DNA from: Sphingosinicella sp963974575
GTDB lineage: Bacteria; Pseudomonadota; Alphaproteobacteria; Sphingomonadales; Sphingomonadaceae
DNA length: 64,000 nucleotides
Direction: 5' to 3'
NCBI RefSeq assembly: GCF_963974575.1
Contig: NZ_CAXBBQ010000002.1
Location: forward strand, 62,001-126,000
Below the pieces are notes generated by a model. That model saw only the letters and a program-made list of their open reading frames with translations, did no database searches and was not told where the DNA came from. Made by a program: the position numbers and the translations under genes. The stretch's first letter is position 1; each line of letters starts with the position of its first letter. Positions 25,340-33,008 of the stretch are shown in pieces.

Positions 25340-26478
25340 GGAGCGGGCTGCAGATCGCGCGGAATCGCGAGCGGATCGACAACCTTGCCGTCCAGCCCGC
25401 CGAGGAAGCCCATCTGCGTCGGATAGGCGAAGTCCACATCGAGCTCGCTGAAGCGGCGCACGACACCGAGCATGAACGCCTGGCGTGCGGCCATCATCTC
25501 CTGCATTCCAGAAGCCGTCACATTGAAGACGATCTCCATATCGATGGAGCTTGCCCCGAAATTCCAGAAATGCGCGCGGTCGAAGGCGATCAGCGGAACA
25601 CTTTCAGCAATCTTCCGCACTTCATCGGGCAATGCTTCCATGATGTCGGGAGGCGTCTGGTAAATAATGCCGACCTGCATGACGACACGGCGTTGGTGGA
25701 TTACCGCGTAGTTATGGATGCGGTTTTCGAGCAGCTTGGCATTCGACACGGAAACCAGTTCACCTGAAAGCGAACGGATTCGCGTGGTCTTGAGCCCGAT
25801 CGCCTCGACCGTACCCGTCAGCGTGTCCACGGTGATGACGTCGCCGCGCACGAACGGCTTGTCGAACAGGATCGAAAGCGCCGCGAACAGGTCTGAAAAG
25901 ATGCCTTGCGCGGCAAGGCCGATGGCGATGCCGCCGATGCCGAGGCCCGCGACAAGCGCTGTGACGTTAACGCCAAGATTGTCCAGGATGAGGATCGCCG
26001 CGATCGCGAAGATCGCCACATTGATGATAACGCGGATGACGCCCATCGCCGAGACCAGCGTCGAATTGTGCGGGTCTTCGCCCGCCGCGCGGCGCGCAAC
26101 AATACCGAGTGCGAACTCGCGTATCCAGATCGCACCCTGCAAGACCGCCGCCACCGTGAAGAGGAATTGTACGACCGGCAGGGCGCCGGCGAGTCCGGGG
26201 GCGCTTGCCACCACAAGCTGAACGGCCACGGCGGCGAGGAAGAAACTGCGCGTGCGCCGAAGCACCTGGCCCAGGATCGCACGCCAGCTGTTCGGCTCCA
26301 GCGCACCCGGTGCGCCCACGATGCGCCACGCAACGGCGCGGATACCCACGAGCAGAAGATAGATGCCGACGGCCACGGCGCCATAGATGAGGAGTGCGGT
26401 GCCGTTTGCGGCGATCCACGCGGAGGCCTCGTTCAGGCTCTGGAAGTCGGACGCGGGGAGTATCTGATTTTTTGTCAT
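25336..26478 (-). CDS. MscS-family mechanosensitive channel
   Basis: A 380-residue membrane protein with about five helices (residues 28-50, 75-95, 100-120, 148-170 and the pore helix). The pore signature is VTALVAGLGIGGIAIGLAAQGIFSDLFAALSI, rich in Gly and Ala as in MscS TM3. The beta domain begins at DKPFVRGDVITVDTLTGTVEAIGLKTTRIRS. Family members open on membrane tension to release solutes in osmotic downshock. A second MscS gene (53839) differs in length and sequence. Neighbours give no specific hint. Confidence 0.9.
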   Translation of the reverse strand: MTKNQILPASDFQSLNEASAWIAANGTALLIYGAVAVGIYLLLVGIRAVAWRIVGAPGALEPNSWRAILGQVLRRTRSFFLAAVAVQLVVASAPGLAGALPVVQFLFTVAAVLQGAIWIREFALGIVARRAAGEDPHNSTLVSAMGVIRVIINVAIFAIAAILILDNLGVNVTALVAGLGIGGIAIGLAAQGIFSDLFAALSILFDKPFVRGDVITVDTLTGTVEAIGLKTTRIRSLSGELVSVSNAKLLENRIHNYAVIHQRRVVMQVGIIYQTPPDIMEALPDEVRKIAESVPLIAFDRAHFWNFGASSIDMEIVFNVTASGMQEMMAARQAFMLGVVRRFSELDVDFAYPTQMGFLGGLDGKVVDPLAIPRDLQPAP

Positions 26479-26564
26479 CTGCTTTTCAACGCCGGAGACC
26501 GCTTGTGGTTCAACCGGCTTCTACAGGCAGGCGCGCCACCTTGGAACCGCCCTTCCGGCGCGGA

Positions 26565-27947
26565 TCAGGCTTTTGCGGGCACGGTCGCCCCCATCCCGGC
26601 TGGGCGCCGCCGCGGGCCGAGCTTCTCATCGACGTTGTTCCCAAGCCGCTCCCGGCGGGCGATGTGCGTCGCTGCGATCGTGATCGCGAGAAGGTCATAG
26701 TACGGGGGCTGGAACGCGATACTGACGAACATCGAACCCACGGTGTAGACGATCAGCGAGATCGCCATCATCGTGCCGAGGTCGCGGAACCAGATGTCCC
26801 GCTCCGGGTCGCCGGTGCTGATATTCTTCAGCTTCCACGTGGCATGAAGCGCGAGGACGACGATCGAGACATAGATCACCGCACCGAGATAACCAAGTTC
26901 GCCGAGCACCTCGAAGAAGCTGTTGTGGAATGCGCGCGCCTCCTTCTTGATGGTGACGGTGCGCGTGTCCATGTTGTCGGCCACGCCCTCGCGGCGCTGC
27001 ATGTCCACGTCGAACTGGTTGATGCGATAGACGCCGAAGCCGCCGCCGAAGGGATGCTCCTTCACGAAATCGATTGTCCACAACCATACGGCGATACGCG
27101 TGGAGGCGGACATGTCCTCGTCATAGGTCTTGATGGTCGACATGCGCTCCGTAAACGAAGCCGGCAGGAGCGGAATGGCAATTGCTGCCGCCGCAGCAAT
27201 CGCTGCCCCGAAAATGAGCTTCTTCCTGCTGGTCAGCCATAGCAGGAGCAGCAGCGCCGTACCCGCGATAAGGCCGGTGCGCGCCTCCGCGCCGACCGTG
27301 ACGAGCGTCATCGAGAAGATGATGCCCGCCGTCGCGAGCAGCGTCAGCAGGTTGCGCTTGATGATCGTGTTGCGGCGATAGAGCCACAATGTCAGCGGGA
27401 TGAAACACAGCGCAACCGTTGCCAGCGTGCTGCCTTCATAAAGCCCGGTATTGCTCTGCACGAGGAACGAGACATTCCCGTAACCGCCGCCGCCGAGGAG
27501 CGTCTTGATGCCGCCCGAAATCGTGATCGCGGCGGTGCTGAGAATCATGATGAATGCCGCCGCTTCCACGCGACGCCGCGTCGTCAGCACCCAGGGCAGG
27601 AACACCGAGAACAGCAGCCCTTTCCAGACCCAGTCCCATTTTTCACGGGCATGATCGGTGACGATGGCCCAACCGAAGGTGTTAACCGTCGCCAAAAGAA
27701 CAAGAAGAATGACCAGCACCTGCACAAGACTGAGACGGATGCGCTGTTTCTCGTCGAGGAAGACGTAGAACGCGACGGCCCCGATCGCCATGATGAGTGC
27801 GACCGGCGCGCCGCTGAGGAACCAGTAAGTGAGTTTCTGCGGTTGCAGGAAGTCGACCCAGATGTAGCCGAGCGCCATGAAATAGGGGCGCCGGAACGAC
27901 GCGACGACGAAGCCGACGATGAAGCAAATGAGAACGAGGTCGCGCAT
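26565..27947 (-). CDS. exosortase-A-associated O-glycosylation ligase (O-antigen ligase-like)
   Basis: A 460-residue polytopic membrane protein. The start MRDLVLICFIVGFVVASFRRPYF and DFLQPQKLTYWF are characteristic of the putative O-glycosylation ligases found with exosortase A (PEP-CTERM) systems. The large periplasmic Wzy_C-like loop contains ARTGLIAG, HPFGGGFGVYRINQF and HNSFFEVLGELGYLG, with the conserved late His. It should transfer a lipid-linked glycan to an acceptor on the outer face of the inner membrane. A 56-residue gene overlaps its start (TGATG), and wecB and a TIGR04063-like glycosyltransferase lie divergently. Exosortase itself is not in the window. Confidence 0.85.
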   Translation of the reverse strand: MRDLVLICFIVGFVVASFRRPYFMALGYIWVDFLQPQKLTYWFLSGAPVALIMAIGAVAFYVFLDEKQRIRLSLVQVLVILLVLLATVNTFGWAIVTDHAREKWDWVWKGLLFSVFLPWVLTTRRRVEAAAFIMILSTAAITISGGIKTLLGGGGYGNVSFLVQSNTGLYEGSTLATVALCFIPLTLWLYRRNTIIKRNLLTLLATAGIIFSMTLVTVGAEARTGLIAGTALLLLLWLTSRKKLIFGAAIAAAAAIAIPLLPASFTERMSTIKTYDEDMSASTRIAVWLWTIDFVKEHPFGGGFGVYRINQFDVDMQRREGVADNMDTRTVTIKKEARAFHNSFFEVLGELGYLGAVIYVSIVVLALHATWKLKNISTGDPERDIWFRDLGTMMAISLIVYTVGSMFVSIAFQPPYYDLLAITIAATHIARRERLGNNVDEKLGPRRRPAGMGATVPAKA

Positions 27948-28117
27948 CAGTCTACCGGGGCGTTCCCGTTCCGCCCGCGGGCCGCGCTGCGATTGTGGGC
28001 ACGGAAGGTCGGCTTCTGCGCATCTTCCTTGCCGTCTTCGGCCGGGAGCGTGAAGCAACGCCATAGCACGACGATCATCATCAGCTGCGACACCAGCAAT
28101 GCGAAATTGTCTACCAT
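27947..28117 (-). CDS. 56-aa single-pass membrane peptide coupled to the O-glycosylation ligase
   Basis: MVDNFALLVSQLMMIVVLWR gives one short membrane helix near the N-terminus, followed by a charged tail (PAEDGKEDAQKPTFRAHN). Its stop TGA overlaps the ATG of the ligase gene (TGATG at 27945-27949), a layout for translational coupling. It could be an accessory subunit of the ligase. No family is recognised. The ATG at 28117 is preferred over an earlier start because the extra 12 residues are polar and precede the helix awkwardly. Confidence 0.6.
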   Translation of the reverse strand: MVDNFALLVSQLMMIVVLWRCFTLPAEDGKEDAQKPTFRAHNRSAARGRNGNAPVD

Positions 28118-28290
28118 CCGGGCCTTGTCCCTAGCGTGCGTGCCTTGCCGCACGCAGTCATCGCGCTGTTAACGGCTTCCGCTTAACATCTCGTGCACCC
28201 AAGGGCAAAGCCGTCACGTTGGGATGATACCTGCCGAATGTTTGCACCCGGCCTTGCGAAAGCCGGGCGCATTGGCAATAGGACGCGGAC

Positions 28291-28317
28291 ATGAAAAGGG
28301 AAACGAACGACGCATGA
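28291..28317 (+). other. possible 8-codon leader ORF overlapping wecB start
   Basis: ATG at 28291 opens a short frame reading MKRETNDA that stops at TGA 28315-28317. The stop overlaps the wecB ATG (ATGA). wecB itself has only a poor ribosome site, so translation of the leader could load ribosomes onto wecB. It may equally be chance. Confidence 0.25.
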
Positions 28318-29405
28318 CCAGGCGAGTGCACATGATCGCGGCGGCACGCCCGAACTTCATGAAGGTGGCGCCGCTCTGGCACGCGCTTGCCGCCCACGAT
28401 GATTTCGAACCCGTTCTGATCCACACCGGGCAGCACTACGACGCGAACATGTCGGACGACATCTTCGCTGATCTCGATCTCCCGGCGCCCGATCATCACC
28501 TCGGCGTGGGCTCCGGCAGCCATGCCGAGCAGACCGGCAAGGTGATGATCGCCTACGAGAAGATCGCGATGGACGAACAGCCGGACTGGCTCGTCGTCGT
28601 CGGCGACGTCAATTCGACCGCGGCGTGCGCGATGGTCGGCGCCAAGCTCCACATTCCGGTCGTCCACCTCGAGGCGGGCCTGCGTTCGGGCGACCGCGCC
28701 ATGCCCGAAGAGATCAACCGGCTGGTGACGGACGCGATCTCCGACGTGTTGTGGACCCCCTCGCCCGACGGCGACGAACACCTGCGCGCCGAAGGCATAC
28801 CGGCAAGCCGCATCACCCGCGTCGGCAACATCATGATGGACAGCTTCGAACGCATCCGGCCGAAGCTCGACGCCGAGAACGCCCCCGCCCGCTTCGGCCT
28901 CACGCCCGGAAACTACGGCATCGTCACGCTGCACCGCCCGTCCAACGTCGATGAAGCGCCCCAGCTGAAGGCGCTCGTCGACGCGCTGGTGGAGGCTTCG
29001 CAGCGTCTCCCGCTGATGTTCCCGATGCACCCCCGCACAAAGAGCCGGGTGGAGGCGTTCGGCCTGTCGGACACGCTCGCCAAGGGCAACATCACCCTCG
29101 CCGAGCCGCAGTCCTACAAGCCGTTCATGAGCCTCTTGAAAGACGCGCGCATCGCAATCACGGACAGCGGCGGGCTTCAGGAGGAAACCACCTATCTCGG
29201 CATCCCCTGCCTCACGCTCCGCGACAATACGGAACGGCCGGTCACCGTCGCCGAGGGCACCAACCGTCTGGTGAAGGCCGACGCGCTTGTCAGCGCGCTC
29301 GATGCCGCGCTTGCCGCCCCGCCGGGGACAGCGAAGCGCCCGGAATTCTGGGACGGCCGCACGGCAGAGCGCTGCGTCGCCGATCTGGTGCGGCGCGGCC
29401 GCTGA
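28314..29405 (+). CDS. wecB: UDP-N-acetylglucosamine 2-epimerase (non-hydrolysing)
   Basis: A 363-residue enzyme interconverting UDP-GlcNAc and UDP-ManNAc, a precursor for cell-surface glycans. Family motifs are AARPNFMKVAPLWHAL at the start, LIHTGQHYDANMSD near residue 40, VVGDVNSTAA and HLEAGLRSGDRAMPEEINR (about 100-130), LHRPSNVD near 205, PMHPRTKSR near 235 and TDSGGLQEETTYLGIPCLTLRDNTERP (about 280-306). ATG 28314 gives the family N-terminus. The stop overlaps the ATG of the following glycosyltransferase (TGATG), so the two are coupled. It supplies sugar to the exosortase-type glycan pathway next door. Confidence 0.94.
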   Translation: MTRRVHMIAAARPNFMKVAPLWHALAAHDDFEPVLIHTGQHYDANMSDDIFADLDLPAPDHHLGVGSGSHAEQTGKVMIAYEKIAMDEQPDWLVVVGDVNSTAACAMVGAKLHIPVVHLEAGLRSGDRAMPEEINRLVTDAISDVLWTPSPDGDEHLRAEGIPASRITRVGNIMMDSFERIRPKLDAENAPARFGLTPGNYGIVTLHRPSNVDEAPQLKALVDALVEASQRLPLMFPMHPRTKSRVEAFGLSDTLAKGNITLAEPQSYKPFMSLLKDARIAITDSGGLQEETTYLGIPCLTLRDNTERPVTVAEGTNRLVKADALVSALDAALAAPPGTAKRPEFWDGRTAERCVADLVRRGR

Positions 29406-30598
29406 TGGCGATCAAGCCGCTTCACATCCTCGATCATTCCCTGCCGCTGCACAGCGGCTACACGTTCCGTTCGCGCGCGCTCATCGAAGGCCAGCGTCGG
29501 CTCGGCTGGCAGCCGCTGATGCTGACGACGCCGCGCCACTATGCCGAAGGGCCGGACCCGGAGGTCATTGATGGCCTTACCTTTCACCGTTCCCGGCGTT
29601 CGGGTCTGCCGATCATCGGCGAGATCGCCGCGACATCGAAGCGGCTCGATGCGCTGATCGAGGCCGAGAAGCCCGATCTGCTGCACGCGCATTCGCCGGT
29701 GCTCACCTTCGCCGCGGCGTGGGGCGCCTCCCGCCGCCACAACCTGCCGCTCGTTTACGAAATCCGCGCCTTCTGGGAAGACGCCGCGGTCGGCAACGGC
29801 ACCGGGCGCGAGGGCGACCTCAAATTCCGGCTGACCCACGCCGCCGAAAGCTGGGCCTGCCGCCAGGCCGATGCCGTCGGCGCGATCTGCAAGGGCCTCC
29901 TTGGCGACCTCCGCACACGCGGCATCGACGAGGCGAAGCTGTTCGAGATTCCGAACGCGGTCGATCTCGCCCAGTTCGGCGACCCGCTGCCCCGCGACAC
30001 GGCACTTGCGACTGAACTCGGCCTTGAAGACGCGGAGGTCATCGGCTTCCTCGGCTCCTTCTACGACTACGAAGGCCTCGACATCCTGATCGCGGCGATG
30101 CCCCGGCTGGTTGCCGCGCGGCCGAAGGCGCATTTGCTGCTCGTCGGCGGCGGCCCGATGGAAGCCTCGCTGCGTGCTGCGGCGGCGGCATCGCCTGCAA
30201 GCGACCGCATCCGCTTCGTCGGCCGCGTGCCGCACAGCGAGGTCGATCGCTATTACAGCCTCGTCGATGTGCTCGCCTATCCGCGCAAGGCCATGCGGCT
30301 CACCGAGCTGGTGACGCCGCTGAAGCCGCTCGAAGCGATGGCGCAGGAAAAGCTCGTCGCCGCCTCAAACGTCGGCGGGCATCGCGAGCTGATCGAGGAC
30401 GGCGTCACCGGCACGCTGTTCGCGGCAGACGATCCCGATGCCGCCGCGGATGCTCTGATCGGCGTCCTTGCCAGCCGCGACACATGGCCCGAACGTCGCG
30501 CCCGCGCCAAAACCTGGGTTTCAGCCGAGCGCAACTGGGACCGCAGCGTCGCGGCCTACGTGCCGGTTTACGAGCGCCTGCTCAGTCGCGCACGGTAA
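29405..30598 (+). CDS. exosortase-A-associated GT4 glycosyltransferase
   Basis: A 397-residue GT-B glycosyltransferase. The start ILDHSLPLHSGYTFRSRALI is the hallmark of the PEP-CTERM/exosortase-A-associated glycosyltransferase family (TIGR04063 type). Further GT4 features are LLHAHSPVLTF, VYEIRAFWEDAAVG, IPNAVDLAQFG, VIGFLGSFYDYEGLDIL and, near the C-terminus, VTPLKPLEAMAQEKLVAASNVGGHRELI with the donor-binding glutamate. It acts in the cytoplasm on a lipid-linked sugar, coupled to wecB. Its last 17 bases overlap the convergent gene at 30582. Confidence 0.9.
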   Translation: MAIKPLHILDHSLPLHSGYTFRSRALIEGQRRLGWQPLMLTTPRHYAEGPDPEVIDGLTFHRSRRSGLPIIGEIAATSKRLDALIEAEKPDLLHAHSPVLTFAAAWGASRRHNLPLVYEIRAFWEDAAVGNGTGREGDLKFRLTHAAESWACRQADAVGAICKGLLGDLRTRGIDEAKLFEIPNAVDLAQFGDPLPRDTALATELGLEDAEVIGFLGSFYDYEGLDILIAAMPRLVAARPKAHLLLVGGGPMEASLRAAAAASPASDRIRFVGRVPHSEVDRYYSLVDVLAYPRKAMRLTELVTPLKPLEAMAQEKLVAASNVGGHRELIEDGVTGTLFAADDPDAAADALIGVLASRDTWPERRARAKTWVSAERNWDRSVAAYVPVYERLLSRAR

Positions 30599-30908
30599 GC
30601 GCTTCGAAATGCAGGCGCCGCGCCTGCGTCGTCCCCTGCCGCAGACTGTCCTCGCCGATGATCACGAGATCGGCGAGGAGTTCGCCGGGAAGGTCGATCT
30701 CATCACCCAGCAGCGTGCCGCACACCCGCAACGCCGCCCGGTCCACGCTCTCCGCCTCGCCGTCGATGCGGAGCGTGAAGGCATGGCGCTGCCCCTCGAA
30801 CGTTGCGCTCGCCCAGGGTACCGCATCATAGGTTTCAACGGCGCCGTGAAGCGCATCCGTGCAGGCCTTCAGGCGGCCCCTCACCGTTCGCATGAGCGGG
30901 CACGGCAT
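30582..30908 (-). CDS. hypothetical protein, second gene of S24-linked operon
   Basis: A 108-residue soluble protein (MPCPLMRTVRGRLKACTDAL to RRLHFEALTVRD) with a beta-rich centre (AVPWASATFEGQRHAFTLRIDGEAE). It is not recognised. ATG 30908 overlaps the stop TGA of the preceding 58-codon gene (TGATG), which fixes the start; a second ATG is five codons in. It is convergent with the glycosyltransferase and overlaps it by 17 bases. Control by the S24-type regulator upstream is likely from position only. Confidence 0.65.
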   Translation of the reverse strand: MPCPLMRTVRGRLKACTDALHGAVETYDAVPWASATFEGQRHAFTLRIDGEAESVDRAALRVCGTLLGDEIDLPGELLADLVIIGEDSLRQGTTQARRLHFEALTVRD

Positions 30909-31084
30909 CAGGCGCCGAGCCCACGAATATAGGCCTCGATGCGCGCCATCGTGCGGGGTCGCGGCTCGCGTCCGCGCCGGAGATCGAACACCAGCCGAGG
31001 ATCGCCGAGAGCGTTTCGCCCGAAGCGCGTGGGCGTCAGACGTGTGCGTTTCAGGCAACGTTCGATTTGAAACAACAGCGACAT
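30908..31084 (-). CDS. 58-aa basic protein, first gene of S24-linked operon
   Basis: A short frame that reads MSLLFQIERCLKRTRLTP, then TRFGRNALGDPRLVFDLRRG, ending RTMARIEAYIRGLGA. The pattern of a short helix, a TRFGRxAxxDPxLVFDLRxGR block and a final MxRIxxYI helix resembles small DNA-binding or regulator-associated proteins common in sphingomonads. The high arginine content (about 20%) supports nucleic-acid binding. It couples to the following gene through TGATG. Its start lies 100 bases from the divergent S24 gene, with operator-like repeats between. Confidence 0.7.
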   Translation of the reverse strand: MSLLFQIERCLKRTRLTPTRFGRNALGDPRLVFDLRRGREPRPRTMARIEAYIRGLGA

Positions 31085-31096
31085 TGCTTTTCTCCC

Positions 31097-31135
31097 ATTT
31101 CCTGTAGGAAAAAAACAACTATGAAGCGATTTCCT
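31097..31135. promoter_or_regulatory. paired operator-like sites between S24 regulator and divergent operon
   Basis: ATTTCCT occurs at 31097-31103 and again at 31129-31135, 32 bases apart (about three helical turns). The first is part of a perfect dyad, TTTCCT-GT-AGGAAA (31098-31111). The second continues TCCTACAAGTCTAGGA, an imperfect dyad. The AT-rich patch between two divergent starts is where a LexA/CI-like dimer would bind to control itself and the neighbour. Confidence 0.55.
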
Positions 31136-31183
31136 ACAAGTCTAGGATAAAAACGATCATTATTTTCCCGAGGGAGGCATGCC

Positions 31184-31837
31184 CTGAACGCCGCCGCGGT
31201 TCGCCGAACACTCGACACGCTGATTCACACCCGCGGAGAAGACTACGCGTCGGTGTCGCGCCTCATTGGCCGTAATCCCACCTATATTCAGCAGTTCATC
31301 CGGCGCGGCGTGCCCCGCAAGCTCGACGAGGATGATCGGCGCACGCTCGCGCGCCATTTCGATGTGCCGGAGCACGTGCTTGGCGGCCCTGAGTCCCGCG
31401 TCGGTCGGGCCGTCATCGCACACGCCGCCGAGGGCGCGGCGGCAGAAGACTATCTGCTCATCCCCTGTCTGGATTCTGCCGGAGAGGCGCCAGAGGCTGC
31501 GCTCGCCTTTCAGACACGCTGGCTCACCGGGCTGTGCAGCGGCAATCCGCAGGCACTTTCGGTGCTGCGCATCGCGGGCGACGCGATGCATCCGACGCTT
31601 TCACACGGCGACCCCGTGCTCGTGGACACGGCCGATGGCGCTGCAACCTTGCGCGACGGCATCTATGCGCTGCGCAGCGGCGGCAACATGGTCGTGAAGC
31701 GGTTGACGCGGAACCCGGCGACACAGGGCATCGCCATCAAGAGCGACAACCCGGGCTGGCCCGACTGGGAGGATTGTCCGCCCAAAAGCCTCGATATCGT
31801 GGGCCGCGTGATCTGGGTGGGCCGCGAACTGCGGTAG
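31184..31837 (+). CDS. S24/LexA-like transcriptional regulator lacking the catalytic serine
   Basis: A 217-residue protein with an N-terminal helix-turn-helix (RLIGRNPTYIQQFIRRGVPRK; DDRRTLARHFDVPEHVLGG) and a C-terminal S24 domain (about residues 120-215). In S24 repressors the self-cleaving serine sits in GDSMxPTL; here it reads AGDAMHPTLSHGDPVLVD, so Ser is Ala. The Lys partner survives in MVVKRLTR. The protein is therefore probably a non-cleavable repressor. No ATG or GTG precedes the helix-turn-helix in frame. AGGGAGG at 31171-31177 is followed six bases later by CTG 31184, the likely start; GTG 31253 would cut off half of the DNA-binding domain. Confidence 0.8.
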   Translation: MNAAAVRRTLDTLIHTRGEDYASVSRLIGRNPTYIQQFIRRGVPRKLDEDDRRTLARHFDVPEHVLGGPESRVGRAVIAHAAEGAAAEDYLLIPCLDSAGEAPEAALAFQTRWLTGLCSGNPQALSVLRIAGDAMHPTLSHGDPVLVDTADGAATLRDGIYALRSGGNMVVKRLTRNPATQGIAIKSDNPGWPDWEDCPPKSLDIVGRVIWVGRELR

Positions 31838-31889
31838 GATGTATAGAGTTTCGGTTCAGGCCAAGACGAAAACGGTGGATTTCGAAAAC
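31835..31889. repeat. left-half copy of 146-bp palindromic repeat
   Basis: About 55 bases that align without gaps to the left arm of the full copy at 46352. The best-matching part runs from CGAAAA through GGTGGATTTCGA. It begins with TAG, which is the stop codon of the S24 gene. The right half is missing here; a matching right end occurs at 32971-33004, beyond an AT-rich gene. Confidence 0.65.
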
Positions 31890-32118
31890 ACGATACCGCT
31901 TTTGCCGTAACATTGCGAGCACGCGTCCGACGAAGTCCAGAATGACCGTGAGCGCGGTGGAGCGTGGCATGGACCTCGCCGCGCTTGTTACCAGGGAAGG
32001 TCACGATCTTGCCGACAAGCTCCCAAAAACAAACGAAAATGATATGGCGCCATTCCAATCGTCACCTACGGACAATTGATAACCATCAGATATCGATGGA
32101 ATTGCGGCCCGACATTTC

Positions 32119-32760
32119 TCAATGTCCCTTATCTTGATTTAGGAATGATAAAAAATCTAAACCAATTTTATATACATCATTTTTTATTGCTGTAACTTCA
32201 CCCCTTTCTCCTACTAACTTACCCGTTTCATCCGCCTCTGTAGCAATAAATCTTTCAGTGCCTGGCCTATACACGTTTTTCCATTCTTTATTTTTTTGAC
32301 GTATAGATGCTTCAATTTTATATGGCGTGTTATTTTCATCCAATTTTACATTGGTATCAATATACAAGGTTTTTTCCTCGTATTTTGAGCAATATTTTTT
32401 AAATTCATCTATATAAAATTCTTTGGAATGTTTAGACACTCTATGCCATCTTCTTATTTTTGTTCCTGCTATGAAATGACCAATACTAGATTGATTTAAT
32501 TTCTTATTTAGAGCGGCGCCAACAACGGCGCCATTTTCTATTTTATTTGTTTTTAAATAATATTCCAATCTAGGATCAATACTAATACGCTCACATATAT
32601 GACTTTCTGGAAAAATATCCATATCCCCGGGATGGGCAGGAAGGTACGATTTCAGTTTTGGCACACTTGGCAGAACGTGAATTTGAGGAATTTCTTTTTT
32701 CTTTTCAGCACCGCATGTGGAAAGAAAAATTCCACCGATAGGCCAGAGTTTTAATAGCAT
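32119..32760 (-). CDS. AT-rich putative lipoprotein, probably horizontally acquired
   Basis: A 213-residue protein, MLLKLWPIGGIFLSTC then GAEKKKE, with a good lipobox (LSTC) at Cys16. The remainder is lysine-, asparagine- and isoleucine-rich (EEKTLYIDTNVKLDENN, ASIRQKNKEWKNVYRPG), matching its very low GC content, unlike every neighbour. The core contains PRLEYYLKTNKIENGAVVG and HRVSKHSKEFYIDEFKKYC. No family is recognised. TTG 32772 would add four residues; ATG 32760 is preferred. The gene sits between half copies of a mobile-looking repeat, so transfer with that element is plausible. Confidence 0.7.
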   Translation of the reverse strand: MLLKLWPIGGIFLSTCGAEKKKEIPQIHVLPSVPKLKSYLPAHPGDMDIFPESHICERISIDPRLEYYLKTNKIENGAVVGAALNKKLNQSSIGHFIAGTKIRRWHRVSKHSKEFYIDEFKKYCSKYEEKTLYIDTNVKLDENNTPYKIEASIRQKNKEWKNVYRPGTERFIATEADETGKLVGERGEVTAIKNDVYKIGLDFLSFLNQDKGH

Positions 32761-32896
32761 TTTCGGATCCAAATTTTGTTATTATTTGAACTCACCGTTC
32801 TCTCCCTGCCTCTCTGGTCGCTTTTGCGATCGGCGACAGAAAATACTGTATGATCCGGCGCGTGTCCGTTTCGATCTCGGCAAAGACCGCCATGCC

Positions 32897-33004
32897 CGGA
32901 GACGCCTGCCAACAGAGCGTGCGCGTCTGCTCGGCGCGCCGTGAGCTGCCTCTTGTCTCCGTGGAACAATCAGGCCCGGTATGGGCCAATCCCCACACAC
33001 CCTA
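32897..33004. repeat. right-end copy of palindromic repeat with adjoining inverted repeat
   Basis: The last 17 bases (CAATCCCCACACACCCTA region, ending 33004) match the right terminus of the 46352 copy at 16 of 17 positions, and similarity extends weakly back to about 32971. Just inside lies another dyad, CGGAGAC (32897-32903) with GTCTCCG (32955-32961). It faces the half copy at 31835, giving a 1170-bp unit that brackets the AT-rich gene. Confidence 0.6.
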
Positions 33005-33008
33005 AAGC

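Noticed and set aside
26565..30598. A complete exosortase/PEP-CTERM locus
   Set aside because: Only the ligase, wecB and one glycosyltransferase are here; no exosortase, chain-length or sorting-signal gene is in the window.
31838..32118. Several short frames after the S24 gene
   Set aside because: They overlap the half copy of the repeat and decayed sequence and have no protein-like content.
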